Assembly: GCF_021277265.1 (NCBI RefSeq)
Contig: NZ_JAJSOH010000013.1
Coordinates: 62,001 to 126,000, forward strand
DNA length: 64,000 nt
DNA from: Kineosporia rhizophila
Lineage (GTDB): Bacteria; Actinomycetota; Actinomycetes; Actinomycetales; Kineosporiaceae
Direction of reading: 5' to 3'
Notes under the pieces: generated by a model
Databases searched by the model: none
What the model saw: the letters and a program-made list of their open reading frames with translations, nothing else
What the model was told of the DNA's origin: nothing
Part shown: positions 17,342 through 27,012 of the stretch, in pieces
Layout of the letters: every line of letters starts with the position of its first letter
How positions within the stretch are numbered: the first letter of the stretch is position 1
Translations under genes and position numbers: made by a program

Positions 17342-18136
17342 TCATGCGGACGGCGGGCCCGGGTCCACAACGCCGCTCCCATTCAATGGGCCGGTGCTCA
17401 GGGCCTGCCGGATGCCCCTGGCCATGGCCCGCAGCACCGGGACGCGGCTCAGCGCCCGCTCATCGTCCGGCACCACCACCGACAGGGCGGCCACCACCTG
17501 TCCACTCGCAGACCGGACCGGCACCGCGAGTGCGGCTGCGTCGGGGTGGATGTGCCCGCGGCAGTGCACGAAGTCTTCCTGCCGGATCTGCGCCAGCACG
17601 CGGCGCAGGCGCTGCGGCTCGGTGATGGTCCGGGCCGTGAAGGCGCGCAGCGGCCGGTGGAGAATCTCTTCTTGGACGTCGGGGCCGGCGTGGGCGAGCA
17701 GGACGAGCCCGGCCGACGAGGCGTGCAGAGGCAGCCGGCCGGCGATCTTGGTCACGTTGATCACCGCGCCGGGGGCGGACAGCCGCTCCACGAAGAGCAC
17801 GTCCGGCCCGTCGAGGACCCCGAGCTGGGCGTGCTGGCGCACCACGGCGTGCAGGTCCTCGAGAAACGGCATGGCCGCCTCGCGCAGGTCCAGGGCCGGT
17901 GAGGCGCGGGCCGCCAGCTCCCACATCCGCAGGCCCACGCGCACCCGGCGGTCCGGGTCGCGCGAGAGCAGGCCGTGCTCGGTGAGCTGCTCGACCAGGC
18001 GGGAGGCGGTGGACAGGGGCAGGCCGGCCCGAGCGGCCAGCTCGGAGACGGTGAGCACCGGACGCTCCGGGCCGAAGGCCTCGAGCAGGCGCACCACCCG
18101 GTCGACGATCGAGTCCCCGGACGCCGACCGAGCCAT
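17342..18136 (-). CDS. IclR-family transcriptional regulator
   Basis: The 264-residue protein has an N-terminal winged HTH (about 10-70, with LTVSELAARAGLPLSTASRLVEQL) and the C-terminal IclR effector domain (about 85-250, with LPLHASSAGLVLLA and AALAVPVR). IclR proteins often control aromatic and sugar catabolism. It ends 8 bases before the reductase start, so it is probably cotranscribed with the reductase and P450. It starts 68 bases from a divergent LacI gene, linking the aromatic and sugar halves of the region. Confidence 0.92.
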   Translation of the reverse strand: MARSASGDSIVDRVVRLLEAFGPERPVLTVSELAARAGLPLSTASRLVEQLTEHGLLSRDPDRRVRVGLRMWELAARASPALDLREAAMPFLEDLHAVVRQHAQLGVLDGPDVLFVERLSAPGAVINVTKIAGRLPLHASSAGLVLLAHAGPDVQEEILHRPLRAFTARTITEPQRLRRVLAQIRQEDFVHCRGHIHPDAAALAVPVRSASGQVVAALSVVVPDDERALSRVPVLRAMARGIRQALSTGPLNGSGVVDPGPPSA

Positions 18137-18204
18137 GGTCCTGCTCCTTCGTTCGAGTCGCTGCCGTTCAATGACACCAGACCGGGTGGCCTACGCTCCG
18201 ACGA

Positions 18205-19248
18205 ATGACGCGGGCACGCAGCACGGACGACCGGCCGCCGACGATGAACGACGTGGCCCGCCGGGCCGGGGTGAGCGTGGCCACCGTGTCCAACACCCTG
18301 AACCGGCCCCAGCTGGTCACCGAGTCCACCCGCCTCCGGGTGCAGGAGGCGATCGGGGAGCTGGGGTTCGTGCGCAACTCCACCGCCCGGTCGCTGAAGC
18401 TGGGCGTGGTCAACACCGTCGGCCTGGTGCTGGTCGACCTGGGCAACTCGTTCTTCGTGGACATCGCCCGGGGCGCCGAGGGAACCACCCAGGAGCACGG
18501 CCTGTCGCTGATGATCGCCAACGCCGACGTGGACCTGCAGCGTCAGGACCACTACCTGAACCTGTTCAACGAGGCCCGGGTCTCGGGGATCCTGCTCGCC
18601 CCGCTGGACGCCTCGCTCGAGCACGTCTCCTCGGCCCGGACCGCGGGCCGGCCGGTGGTGCTGGTCAACTACGCGGCGCGGGGCTACTGCGGGGTGGTGG
18701 CCGACGACGAGCTCGGCGGTCACCTGGCCGCCCGGCACCTGATCGAGCAGGGACGCACGCGCCTGGCGTTCGTGGGCGGACCGCTCACTCTGGGAGCGGT
18801 CGAGGCCCGGATGCGCGGCGCGCAGCGGGCCGCCGACGAGGCCGGGCTGGCACTGGTGCACCTGCCCACCCAGAGCTTGAACGCTTCCGAGGGCCGGCGG
18901 ATCGCCGCCCAGATCGCCCGGATGCCGGCCCGCCGCCGTTTCGACGGGGTGGTCACCGCGGCCGACACCCTGGCCATGGCCTGCGTGCAGGACCTCACCG
19001 CGGTGCACGGCCTGACGGTGCCCGGGGAGGTGGCCGTGACCGGCTACGACGACAACCACTTCGCCAGCGACGGCCCGATCCCGCTGAGCACGGTACGCCA
19101 GCCCGGCCCGGCCATGGGCGCCGCGGCCGCCGGTCTGCTGCTCGCCGAGCTGACCGGCCGGCCCCAGCATCGGCACCGCACCCTCACCCTGAAGCCGTCC
19201 CTGGTGGTGCGCAACAGTTCCGTTGATACCCCGCATCAGCCGAGTTGA
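18205..19248 (+). CDS. LacI-family sugar-responsive repressor
   Basis: The 347-residue repressor starts with a LacI HTH (about 14-60: TMNDVARRAGVSVATVSNTLNRP) and hinge helix, followed by the periplasmic-binding-like effector domain (about 70-335) with TGYDDNHFAS. It should bind the palindrome upstream of the ABC transporter gene and release on binding an imported sugar, plausibly a rhamnoside-derived one given the alpha-rhamnosidase in the operon. Its start lies 68 bases from the divergent IclR gene. Confidence 0.92.
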   Translation: MTRARSTDDRPPTMNDVARRAGVSVATVSNTLNRPQLVTESTRLRVQEAIGELGFVRNSTARSLKLGVVNTVGLVLVDLGNSFFVDIARGAEGTTQEHGLSLMIANADVDLQRQDHYLNLFNEARVSGILLAPLDASLEHVSSARTAGRPVVLVNYAARGYCGVVADDELGGHLAARHLIEQGRTRLAFVGGPLTLGAVEARMRGAQRAADEAGLALVHLPTQSLNASEGRRIAAQIARMPARRRFDGVVTAADTLAMACVQDLTAVHGLTVPGEVAVTGYDDNHFASDGPIPLSTVRQPGPAMGAAAAGLLLAELTGRPQHRHRTLTLKPSLVVRNSSVDTPHQPS

Positions 19249-19316
19249 TGGTAACAACAACGGTTTTGGTCTCGACAAAGCGCTGAGCTCCTTGGCATCC
19301 TCCTTGCTCGTCCCGC

Positions 19317-19333
19317 TTTTTAAACGTTTCAAG
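19317..19333 (+). promoter_or_regulatory. LacI-type operator before the ABC transporter operon
   Basis: The quasi-palindrome TTTAAACGTTTCAA (19319-19332) is centred on CG with one mismatched pair, a standard LacI-family site. It stands about 20 bases before the binding-protein start and just after the LacI gene. Binding by that repressor is inferred. Confidence 0.65.
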
Positions 19334-19353
19334 GCACGGCTCAAGGAGGACTC

Positions 19354-20688
19354 GTGTTCACATCCAGGGTTCGTCGGCACGATCGGTCGGCGTGGCCGAC
19401 CCTGGTCGGCGCCGGTGCGATGGCGCTCGTCATGACGGCCTGCTCCAGCGGCAGCAGCACGGGCAGCGGCGGCGACGCCGAGGCCCCGAAGGAGTTCAGC
19501 TACCTGACCAACGTCGAGAACACCACCATCAAGGGGGAACTCGAGAAGCTGGCCACCGGCGCGTGCGCCGACGCGCAGGCCGCACTGCCGCTGAAGGTGG
19601 AGACCGTCCCGCAGACCCAGCTCGACCAGAAACTGCAGCTGCTGGCCGGTCAGGACGCCCTGCCGGTGCAGTACGCGGCCGGCAACGCCCCGTCCCTGAC
19701 CGTCTCGCTCGAGCGGTCGAAGAACGTGCTGGACCTCGACCGGGCGCTGGCCGACCTGGGCGTCAACGACGAGATCGAGCCGGCCGCCCTCTCCACGATC
19801 AAGTCCCTCTACGGCGGCAAGTTCAGCGTGCTCCCGTACGAGTACAACATCGAGGGCATCTGGTACAACAAGGAACTGTTCCAGGCCAACGGCATCCAGG
19901 TGCCGGCCACCTGGGACGAGCTCCTGGCCGCGGCCGAGAAGCTGAAGGCCGCCGGCATCACCCCGTTCGCCGCCTCCGGCGAGCAGGGCTGGCCGCTCAC
20001 CCGCCTGATCAGCAACTACCTGCAGCGCGATCTCGGTCCCGACGCCCTGCAGAAGGTCAGCGACGGCGCGGCCAAGCTCACCGACCCCGCCTACGTCCGC
20101 GCCGCCCAGGCGATCGCCGACCTGGGCGCCAAGGACTACTTCGGCAAGGGCGTCGGCTCGATCGACTACGACACCGCCTTCAACCAGTTCCTCACCGGCA
20201 AGGCCGGCATGTTCTACATGGGCTCCTGGGCCCTGGCCGACTTCAACAACCCCGAGCGCAACCAGATCGGCGAGGAAAACGTCGGTTTCATGCCGTTCCC
20301 GGAGGTGAGCGGCGGCCAGGGCTCCAGCGCGCAGCTCACCGCCAACGTCGGCCTGCCGATGGCGATCAGCGCCAAGCAGTACGACGGTCCCGACGGCAAG
20401 GTCGGCTCCTGGCTGACCTGCATCGCCGAGAACTACGGCACCGAACTGCTGAAGAACCAGCAGACGATCTCCGGTTTCAAGACCTCCGGCGACGTACCCG
20501 GCGTCAAGCCGCTGACCAAGGAGATCAAGCAGCGGATCGCCGACACCGACACCACCGTCCTGTGGTTCGAGGCGCTCTTCGACAGCAAGGCCACCACCAC
20601 GTCGCAGACCAACGCTGCTCCGCTGGTGACCGGCGACCTGAGCCCGGCCGACTTCATGGCCAAGGTCCAGGAGGACCTGGACTCCTGA
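19354..20688 (+). CDS. Sugar ABC transporter substrate-binding lipoprotein
   Basis: The 444-residue protein starts at GTG, five bases after AAGGAGG. It has a lipoprotein signal with hydrophobic core and lipobox Cys30 (MTACSSGS), so it is tethered outside the membrane. The mature part is a family 1 extracellular solute-binding protein (NIEGIWYNKELFQANGI, PATWDELLAAAEKLKAAG). It captures a sugar or oligosaccharide and delivers it to the two permeases that follow. The ligand is probably a rhamnose-containing glycoside, from the linked GH78 gene. No ATPase gene is present; a shared MsiK-type ATPase elsewhere is usual in actinomycetes. Confidence 0.93.
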   Translation: MFTSRVRRHDRSAWPTLVGAGAMALVMTACSSGSSTGSGGDAEAPKEFSYLTNVENTTIKGELEKLATGACADAQAALPLKVETVPQTQLDQKLQLLAGQDALPVQYAAGNAPSLTVSLERSKNVLDLDRALADLGVNDEIEPAALSTIKSLYGGKFSVLPYEYNIEGIWYNKELFQANGIQVPATWDELLAAAEKLKAAGITPFAASGEQGWPLTRLISNYLQRDLGPDALQKVSDGAAKLTDPAYVRAAQAIADLGAKDYFGKGVGSIDYDTAFNQFLTGKAGMFYMGSWALADFNNPERNQIGEENVGFMPFPEVSGGQGSSAQLTANVGLPMAISAKQYDGPDGKVGSWLTCIAENYGTELLKNQQTISGFKTSGDVPGVKPLTKEIKQRIADTDTTVLWFEALFDSKATTTSQTNAAPLVTGDLSPADFMAKVQEDLDS

Positions 20689-20797
20689 GCCGGATCCCGC
20701 CCGGCGGCGGGCGCCCCCTCCCGCGTCTGCCGCCGGCACCCCCTGCCCCGGAAGCACTTTCGGGCCACCTTCAACCACCGACGCTCGAAGGCCATCG

Positions 20798-21682
20798 ATG
20801 AACCGCGTACTGGGCGACCGCAAGGCGATCGCCATCCTGCTCGGCCCGGCCCTGCTGGTCTACACCGCCGTGATGCTGGTGCCGATCTTCTGGTCGCTGG
20901 GCTACACCTTCTTCACCGGCAACGTGCTGGAGGGCTACCGGCCCAACGGCCTGGGCAACTTCCAGCACCTGCTCGAGGACCGGGACATCCGCAGCGCCCT
21001 GTGGTTCACCCTCAAGTACGCGGTCACCGTGACCGTCGGACAGGTGTTCTTCGGGTATCTGCTGGCCCTGGTCTACGTCTTCGGCCTGCGCCGCTACTCC
21101 GGCCTGGTGCGCACCCTGGTCTTCTTCCCGGTGGTGCTGCCCACCGTGGCGGTGGCCCAGCTGTTCCAGAAGATGTTCGAGATCGCCCCGCAGAACGGCC
21201 TGGTCAACGCCGGCCTGAACGGCCTCGGCATCGAGTCGGTCGACTGGTTCGGCAGTGGCAGCACCGCCTTCTGGGTGATCATCGCGATGGACATCTGGCG
21301 TTCGATGGGCTTCTACGCGGTGCTGCTGTACGCCGGGCTGGTCGACATTCCGGACGACATCGTCGAGTCGGCCCGGCTGGACGGCGCAGGTACCTGGCGG
21401 CTGGTGCGCCACATCGTGCTGCCGCTCTCGCTGCCGGTGCTGATCTCCTCGATCATCTTCAGCATCAACGGCACGCTCAAGGTCTTCGACTCGATCCTGG
21501 CCCTGACGAACGGCGGGCCCGGCAGCGAGACCACGCCGCTGACCATCTACATGTTCCAGACGGCCTTCACCTACGGCGACTACGGCTACGGCGCCGCCAT
21601 CGCCTCGCTGCTGACCGTGATGTGCCTGATCGTGACGCTGTTCATCTTCCGCTCCTCCCGGCGCGACCAGACGGAGGCCTGA
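20798..21682 (+). CDS. Sugar ABC transporter permease (MalF type)
   Basis: The 294 residues have six predicted membrane helices, beginning with AILLGPALLVYTAVMLVPIFWSL cut into short hydrophobic runs. The EAA loop reads ESARLDGAGTWRLVRHIVLP near residues 188-207 and contacts the ATPase. It forms the channel with the second permease, which starts 1 base after this stop. Family carbohydrate uptake transporter 1. Confidence 0.93.
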   Translation: MNRVLGDRKAIAILLGPALLVYTAVMLVPIFWSLGYTFFTGNVLEGYRPNGLGNFQHLLEDRDIRSALWFTLKYAVTVTVGQVFFGYLLALVYVFGLRRYSGLVRTLVFFPVVLPTVAVAQLFQKMFEIAPQNGLVNAGLNGLGIESVDWFGSGSTAFWVIIAMDIWRSMGFYAVLLYAGLVDIPDDIVESARLDGAGTWRLVRHIVLPLSLPVLISSIIFSINGTLKVFDSILALTNGGPGSETTPLTIYMFQTAFTYGDYGYGAAIASLLTVMCLIVTLFIFRSSRRDQTEA

Positions 21683-21683
21683 C

Positions 21684-22598
21684 ATGTCCATCCACACGCC
21701 GCCTTCGTCCGCCGTCCGCCACGCGTCCACCGGCCCCCGCCGCCCGGTCCGCCGAGAACCCCTGCGACTGAACACCTTCCTGCGCCGGCTGCCGCTGCGA
21801 CTGGGTGTCCTCATCCTGCTGGTCTTCGAGATCTACCCCCTGCTGTGGCTGTTCCTGGGATCGTTCAAGACCCAGGACGAGTTCCAGAACAATCCCGCCT
21901 GGGCCCTGCCCGAGGGGCTGGAGTGGAACAACTACGCGGAGGCCTGGACCACCGGGCACATGGGCACCTACGTGCGCAACAGCCTGCTGTCGGTCGTCCC
22001 CTCGCTGTTCCTGATCATCCTGCTCGGTGTCGCCGCCGGTTTCGCCCTCGAGGTGATGGTCTTCAAGGGCCGCAACACCCTCCTGCTCACCTTCCTGGCC
22101 GGGATCATGGTGCCCAGCCAGATGATCCTGCTGCCGCTGTTCACCATCTACTTCCAGGCCGGGCTGACCGGCACCCTGTGGCCGCTGATCATCACCTACA
22201 CCGCCACCGGCCTGCCCCTGACCGTGTTCATGATGGCCACCTACTTCCGGGCCGTGCCCCGGGAGGTCTTCGAGGCCTCCACCCTGGACGGCGCCGGGAT
22301 CATCCGCTCGTTCTTCTCGATCGGCTTCCCGATGGTCCGCAACGCCGTGTTCACGGTGGCCCTGGTGCAGTTCTTCTTCCTCTGGAACGACCTGCTGATC
22401 TCGCTGACCTTCACCAACAGCGACGGCCTGCGCACGATCCAGGCGGGCCTGCTCAGCTTCCAGGGACAGTACGGAACCGTGCAGTGGGGGCCGCTCTTCG
22501 CCGCCATCTCGATCAACGTCCTGGGCACCCTGGTGCTCTACCTGTTCCTGAACCAGCGGGTCATGAAGGGCCTGGCCGCGGGCGCGGTCAAGGGCTGA
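21684..22598 (+). CDS. Sugar ABC transporter permease (MalG type)
   Basis: The 304-residue partner permease has a basic, proline-rich cytoplasmic N-terminus of about 30 residues and six membrane helices. The EAA loop is EASTLDGAGIIRSFFSIGFP and the end, LNQRVMKGLAAGAVKG, is the typical MalG-type tail. It is tightly coupled to the first permease and followed after 44 bases by the rhamnosidase gene, so import and hydrolysis are one transcription unit. Confidence 0.93.
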   Translation: MSIHTPPSSAVRHASTGPRRPVRREPLRLNTFLRRLPLRLGVLILLVFEIYPLLWLFLGSFKTQDEFQNNPAWALPEGLEWNNYAEAWTTGHMGTYVRNSLLSVVPSLFLIILLGVAAGFALEVMVFKGRNTLLLTFLAGIMVPSQMILLPLFTIYFQAGLTGTLWPLIITYTATGLPLTVFMMATYFRAVPREVFEASTLDGAGIIRSFFSIGFPMVRNAVFTVALVQFFFLWNDLLISLTFTNSDGLRTIQAGLLSFQGQYGTVQWGPLFAAISINVLGTLVLYLFLNQRVMKGLAAGAVKG

Positions 22599-22642
22599 GC
22601 AGCCGGCGCGTACCACCTGAGGCATCACCAGCGAGGAGAACC

Positions 22643-25351
22643 ATGTCAGCGTCCGACGTGAGCGCCCCGGCCGAGACCGGTCTCACCCTGGGCCGCAACG
22701 CCCCACCCGTCCTCGTGCAGCCCCCGCGCATCGAGCACCACCGCACCCCGGTGGGTATCGGCCAGGCCCGGCCCCGGCTGTCCTGGCAGGTGCGCACCGA
22801 GCAGACCGGCTGGTGGCAGGCCGCCTACGAGATCGAGGCCCTGGACCCGGCCGGGCAACCGCTCTGGAACAGTGGACGGGTCGAGTCGGACCAGAGCGTC
22901 CTGGTCGCCTGGCCGGGCCCGGCCCTGACCTCGCGCGAGCGGGTACAGGTGCGGGTGCGGGTCTGGTCGAACACGGACGACGAGCCCAGCGACTGGAGCC
23001 CGGCCACGGTGCTGGAGACCGGCCTGCTGGAACCCGCCGACTGGAGCGCAACCTTCGTGGCTCCCCCGGTGACCGACGAACTGCGGGGCGACGACCGTCC
23101 TCCGGTTCTGCTCCGTCGCCCATTCACCGTCCGGGACGACCTGGTGTCGGCCCGGGTGTACGTGACCGCCTGCGGTGTGTACGAACTGGAGCTGAACGGC
23201 GCCCGGGTGGGCGAGGACGTCCTGGCCCCGGGATGGACCAGCTACCAACACCGGCTGCTCTACCAGACCCACGACGTCACCGATCTGCTCCGGGCCGGGG
23301 ACAACGTCGTGGGTGCCCACCTGGCCAGCGGCTGGTACCGGGGCGAACTGGCCTGGAACCGGCTGCCGGACCGCTACGGCGACCGCAGTGCCCTGCTGCT
23401 GCAACTGGAACTCTCCTATGCGGACGGCCGCCGCGAGGTGGTCGTCACCGACGAGTCGTGGCAGTGGGCCAGCAGCCCGATCACCCGCACCTCCCTGTAC
23501 GACGGTGAGCACCACGACGCCCGCACCGAACAACGCGACTGGACCACCCCGTCCGTTGTTGGCGCCCTTGACTCCGAAGCATGGAAACCCACCGAAGCGC
23601 TGACTTTCGAGCAGACGGGGACCGGTGAACTCACGGCCCCGATCCGGCCTGCTGTGCGCAGGATCGAGCACATCGCACCGGTCTCGGTCGAACGTCGGCC
23701 GGACGGGACGTATCTGCTCGACTTCGGGCAGAATCTGGCCGGACGGTTACGGATCGACGTGGACGGGCCGGCCGGCACGGTGGTCGACCTGCGCCACGCG
23801 GAGGTGCTGCAGAACGGGCAGTTCTACCCACGCACTCTGCGCACGGCCGTCTCGCACGACCGGTATGTGCTGCGTGAGGGCGGACGCCAGTCGTGGGAGC
23901 CGCGTTTCACGCTGCACGGTTTCCGCTACGCCGAGATCAGCGGCTGGCCCGGGGAACTCACCGCGGGTGATGTGGCCGCGGTGGTGTGCCACGACGACAT
24001 GGAGCGCACGGGGTGGTTCTCCTCGTCGCACGAGATGCTCGACCGGCTGCACGAGAACGTGGTGTGGAGCATGCGGGGCAATTTCGTGTCGGTGCCCACC
24101 GACTGCCCGCAGCGCGACGAAAGGCTGGGCTGGACTGGGGATCTGCAGGTCTTCGCCCCCACCGCGAGCTTCCTGTTCGACTCCACCCCCAGCATCGCCG
24201 AGTGGCTGCAGGACGTTTCGGCCGAGACCGGCTCGGACGGCCTGGTGCCGTTGTACGTGCCGCACATCCCCACGTCCTTCCCACAGTTCCACAATGCCGT
24301 CTGGGGCGATGTGACCACCGTCGTGCCGATGGTGCTGCATGAGCGCAGCGGCGACCTGGCTCCGGTGCGGGCCGGCTACCGGGCGGCGCGGGACTGGGTA
24401 GAGGGGTGCCTGCGGCTGCTCGACGAGAACGACGTGATCTCAGCCGGCCCGCAGCTCGGTGACTGGCTGGACCCGGCCGCTCCCCCGGACCGCCCCCACG
24501 AGGCGCGCACCGACCCGTACCTGGTGGCCACCGCCTACCTCGCCCACTCGGCCCGACTGCTGTCGAGGCAGGCCGAACTGCTCGGCGAAGCGGAAGAGGC
24601 GAAGCGGTACGCCGGCGAGGCCGACCGGGTCGCCGCCGGATTCCGGCGCGAGTTCCTGACCCCCTCCGGCCGGTGCGCCTCGGACTCCCAGACCGCGCAC
24701 ACCCTGGCCCTGCGGTTCAACCTATTGGAGACCGTGCATCAGCGGGAGCGGGCCGGGCGTCAGTTGCGGCATCTGGCCCGTGAGGCGGAGCACCGTATCG
24801 GTACCGGATTCGCCGGTACCCCGGAGGTTCTCGACGCCCTCAGCGACGTCGGCGACCTGGAGACGGCCTACCGGCTGCTGCTGGAACAGGGCTGCCCCTC
24901 CTGGCTGTACCCGATCACCATGGGCGCCACGACCATCTGGGAACGCTGGGACAGCATGCTCCCCGACGGCACGGTCAACCCCGGCGAGATGACGTCGTTC
25001 AACCACTACGCGCTCGGGGCGGTCGCCGACTGGATGCACCGCGTCCTGGCCGGTCTGGCCCCCGCCGCCCCCGGCTACCGGATCCTGGACGTACGCCCCC
25101 GTCCCGGCGGCGGGCTGACACATGCTTCCGCCCGGCACGAGACGCCTTACGGTACGGCCGAAGTTGCCTGGCAGCGTTCGGGCCACTTGCTCGACGTCAC
25201 CGTGGTGGTCCCGCCGAACTGCTCGGCCAACGTGCAGTTGCCGGGACAGGAATCCGTGAGTGTGGGATCGGGCCGCCACACGTTCAGCGCGCCGCACCCG
25301 GCGGCGGAACTCGACCCCGTCGGGCCGCTGCCACCCCGTCCGCGTTTCTAG
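22643..25351 (+). CDS. Alpha-L-rhamnosidase (GH78), cytoplasmic
   Basis: The 902-residue enzyme has no signal peptide. N-terminal beta domains (about 15-120 fibronectin-like, 130-320 rhamnosidase N domain with WYRGELAWNR) lead to the (alpha/alpha)6 catalytic barrel (about 440-780). The general acid Glu493 is in CPQRDERLGW, and the second conserved region WERWDSM is present. A C-terminal beta domain ends in a proline-rich tail. It releases terminal L-rhamnose from plant glycosides or polysaccharides inside the cell, after uptake by the importer encoded just upstream. GAGGAG lies 6 bases before ATG 22643. Confidence 0.93.
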   Translation: MSASDVSAPAETGLTLGRNAPPVLVQPPRIEHHRTPVGIGQARPRLSWQVRTEQTGWWQAAYEIEALDPAGQPLWNSGRVESDQSVLVAWPGPALTSRERVQVRVRVWSNTDDEPSDWSPATVLETGLLEPADWSATFVAPPVTDELRGDDRPPVLLRRPFTVRDDLVSARVYVTACGVYELELNGARVGEDVLAPGWTSYQHRLLYQTHDVTDLLRAGDNVVGAHLASGWYRGELAWNRLPDRYGDRSALLLQLELSYADGRREVVVTDESWQWASSPITRTSLYDGEHHDARTEQRDWTTPSVVGALDSEAWKPTEALTFEQTGTGELTAPIRPAVRRIEHIAPVSVERRPDGTYLLDFGQNLAGRLRIDVDGPAGTVVDLRHAEVLQNGQFYPRTLRTAVSHDRYVLREGGRQSWEPRFTLHGFRYAEISGWPGELTAGDVAAVVCHDDMERTGWFSSSHEMLDRLHENVVWSMRGNFVSVPTDCPQRDERLGWTGDLQVFAPTASFLFDSTPSIAEWLQDVSAETGSDGLVPLYVPHIPTSFPQFHNAVWGDVTTVVPMVLHERSGDLAPVRAGYRAARDWVEGCLRLLDENDVISAGPQLGDWLDPAAPPDRPHEARTDPYLVATAYLAHSARLLSRQAELLGEAEEAKRYAGEADRVAAGFRREFLTPSGRCASDSQTAHTLALRFNLLETVHQRERAGRQLRHLAREAEHRIGTGFAGTPEVLDALSDVGDLETAYRLLLEQGCPSWLYPITMGATTIWERWDSMLPDGTVNPGEMTSFNHYALGAVADWMHRVLAGLAPAAPGYRILDVRPRPGGGLTHASARHETPYGTAEVAWQRSGHLLDVTVVVPPNCSANVQLPGQESVSVGSGRHTFSAPHPAAELDPVGPLPPRPRF

Positions 25352-25380
25352 GGCGTTCATTGCCAAAGCGAGGGAATGGG

Positions 25381-26133
25381 ATGAGTCAGGACCAACAAAG
25401 GACGATCGTGGTCACCGGGGGCGCCCGCGGCATCGGCGCCGGAGTCGCCCGGAAGCTCGCTGCCGAAGGAGCCCGGGTGCTCGCGCTGGACCTGACCGCC
25501 CGCCCCGCGGAAGATCTGGGCGGCGCCCAGTACAAGCGGCTGGACGTCACCGACGAGACGGCCTGGAAGAACCTCGCCGCCCGGCTGCAGGCCTCGCCCG
25601 GCACCGTGCACGGTCTGGTCGCGAACGCCGGGATCACCCGGCGTTCGCGGCTGGGCACGGTCCATCCGGGCGACCTGACCGCCGTGCATGCGGTCAACGT
25701 CGGGGGAACCCTGCTGGCCGTACAGTCCCTGGCCCCGTTGATGCCGGCCGGGGCGTCGATCGTGGTGGTGGGCTCGGTCGCCGCCCTCACGGCTCACGTG
25801 CCGCTGGCCTACACCACCAGCAAGTGGGCGCTGCGGGGCCTGGTCAAGACCGCGGCGCTGGAACTGGGGCCACGACGGATCCGGGTCAACATCGTCCACC
25901 CCGGCTACATCGAGACCCCGATGACCGAGTCCGCCTCCCCCGGATTCCGCGCGGCCAACCTCAACGAGACCCCGCTGGGACGGGTGGGGACCGCCGACGA
26001 CGTGGCCGACGTCATCAATTTTCTGTTGGGCCCACATTCTGGATTCGTGACGGGGGCCGAGATCCCGGTCGACGGCGGGATGAGCGCGCACGGGGGCGTC
26101 AAGTCGATCGCCCACGCCCTCTCCCAGGGGTAG
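25381..26133 (+). CDS. Short-chain dehydrogenase/reductase
   Basis: The 250-residue protein has the classical SDR motifs: TGGARGIGAG for cofactor binding, NAG at ANAGITRR, Ser in VVGSVAAL, and the YTTSK catalytic Tyr-Lys pair, followed by HPGYIETPM. It follows the rhamnosidase after 29 bases. L-rhamnose 1-dehydrogenase is an SDR and would fit the context, but the sequence does not prove it, and a general sugar or keto-reductase role is possible. The start ATG 25381 has GAGGGAATGGG ahead of it; a TTG seven codons upstream is in frame. Confidence 0.85.
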   Translation: MSQDQQRTIVVTGGARGIGAGVARKLAAEGARVLALDLTARPAEDLGGAQYKRLDVTDETAWKNLAARLQASPGTVHGLVANAGITRRSRLGTVHPGDLTAVHAVNVGGTLLAVQSLAPLMPAGASIVVVGSVAALTAHVPLAYTTSKWALRGLVKTAALELGPRRIRVNIVHPGYIETPMTESASPGFRAANLNETPLGRVGTADDVADVINFLLGPHSGFVTGAEIPVDGGMSAHGGVKSIAHALSQG

Positions 26134-26198
26134 GGGCTTCGGCGGGTTGTTCCGGGGAAGTCGTTCTTTGCCGTGCGGGGGTGGTAAACCAGGCCACT

Positions 26199-26966
26199 GT
26201 GATCGAGAAAGTGACCTTCCCCAGTTCGGTGGGCCCCCTCCTGGCGGGCGTCCTCGAGATCCCCGAGACACCGGCGCGGGGGTGGGGCGTGTTCGCCCAC
26301 GGGTTCACCCTGGGCAAGGACTCCCCCGCCGCAGCCCGCATCTGCCGCCGCCTCGCCCGCGAGGGAATCGGCATGCTGCGCTACGACAACCTCGGGCTGG
26401 GCGACTCCGAGGGCGACTGGGGCGACGGGTCCTTCACGGTCAAGATCGCCGACACCGTCCAGGCTGCGAAGTTCATGGCCGAGCGGGGTACGCCGGTCGA
26501 ACTCCTGGTCGGTCATTCCTGGGGTGGCGCGACAGTCATCGCGGCGGCGCGCGAGGTGCCGGGGGTACAGGCGGTGGCCACGGTCGGTGCGCCGGTGGAT
26601 CCGAGCCGGGTGGAGCGCCACTACGACGCGGTGGTCGAGCGGGTACTGGCCGAGGGCTCGGCCGAGTGGTTCATCGGAGGCAAGGCGCTGACCCTCAAGC
26701 GCTCCTTCGTGGAGGACGTACGCGGCGCCGACCTGCGCGACCGGATCAGCGAGCTGCGGATGCCGCTGCTGGTCATGCACTCCCCCACCGACAACACCGT
26801 GGGGATCGAGAACGCCAGCGAGATCTTCCGGATCGCCCGTCATCCGCGCAGTTTCGTCTCCCTGGAAGGCTCCAACCACTTCCTGACCGGTCAGGGTCAG
26901 GCCGACCGCGCCGCCCGCATCATCAGCGCCTGGGCCGACCCGTACCTGGGCAAGGCACCGGCCTGA
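26199..26966 (+). CDS. Alpha/beta hydrolase of the OsmC-associated family
   Basis: The 255-residue protein is an S33-type hydrolase. The nucleophile Ser lies in VGHSWGGAT, the acid in HSPTDNTV and His in EGSNHFL. The N-terminal part (FAHGFTLGKDSPAAARICRRL) is characteristic of hydrolases that elsewhere are fused to an OsmC peroxidase-like domain, but this one ends after the hydrolase. The start is uncertain: GTG 26199 or GTG 26181, both with weak ribosome sites. Function is unknown; a housekeeping esterase or detoxification role is likely. Confidence 0.8.
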   Translation: MIEKVTFPSSVGPLLAGVLEIPETPARGWGVFAHGFTLGKDSPAAARICRRLAREGIGMLRYDNLGLGDSEGDWGDGSFTVKIADTVQAAKFMAERGTPVELLVGHSWGGATVIAAAREVPGVQAVATVGAPVDPSRVERHYDAVVERVLAEGSAEWFIGGKALTLKRSFVEDVRGADLRDRISELRMPLLVMHSPTDNTVGIENASEIFRIARHPRSFVSLEGSNHFLTGQGQADRAARIISAWADPYLGKAPA

Positions 26967-27012
26967 CCTCCTCGGGGGACTATTCCGGTTCGGTCGGGCG
27001 CTGGTCCGGGTC

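Noticed and set aside
17761..20835. Very long open frame on the reverse strand across the IclR, LacI and binding-protein genes
   Set aside because: It is antisense to three well-supported genes, has low-complexity Gly/Arg/Val composition and no family motifs; such frames are a by-product of high-GC codon bias.
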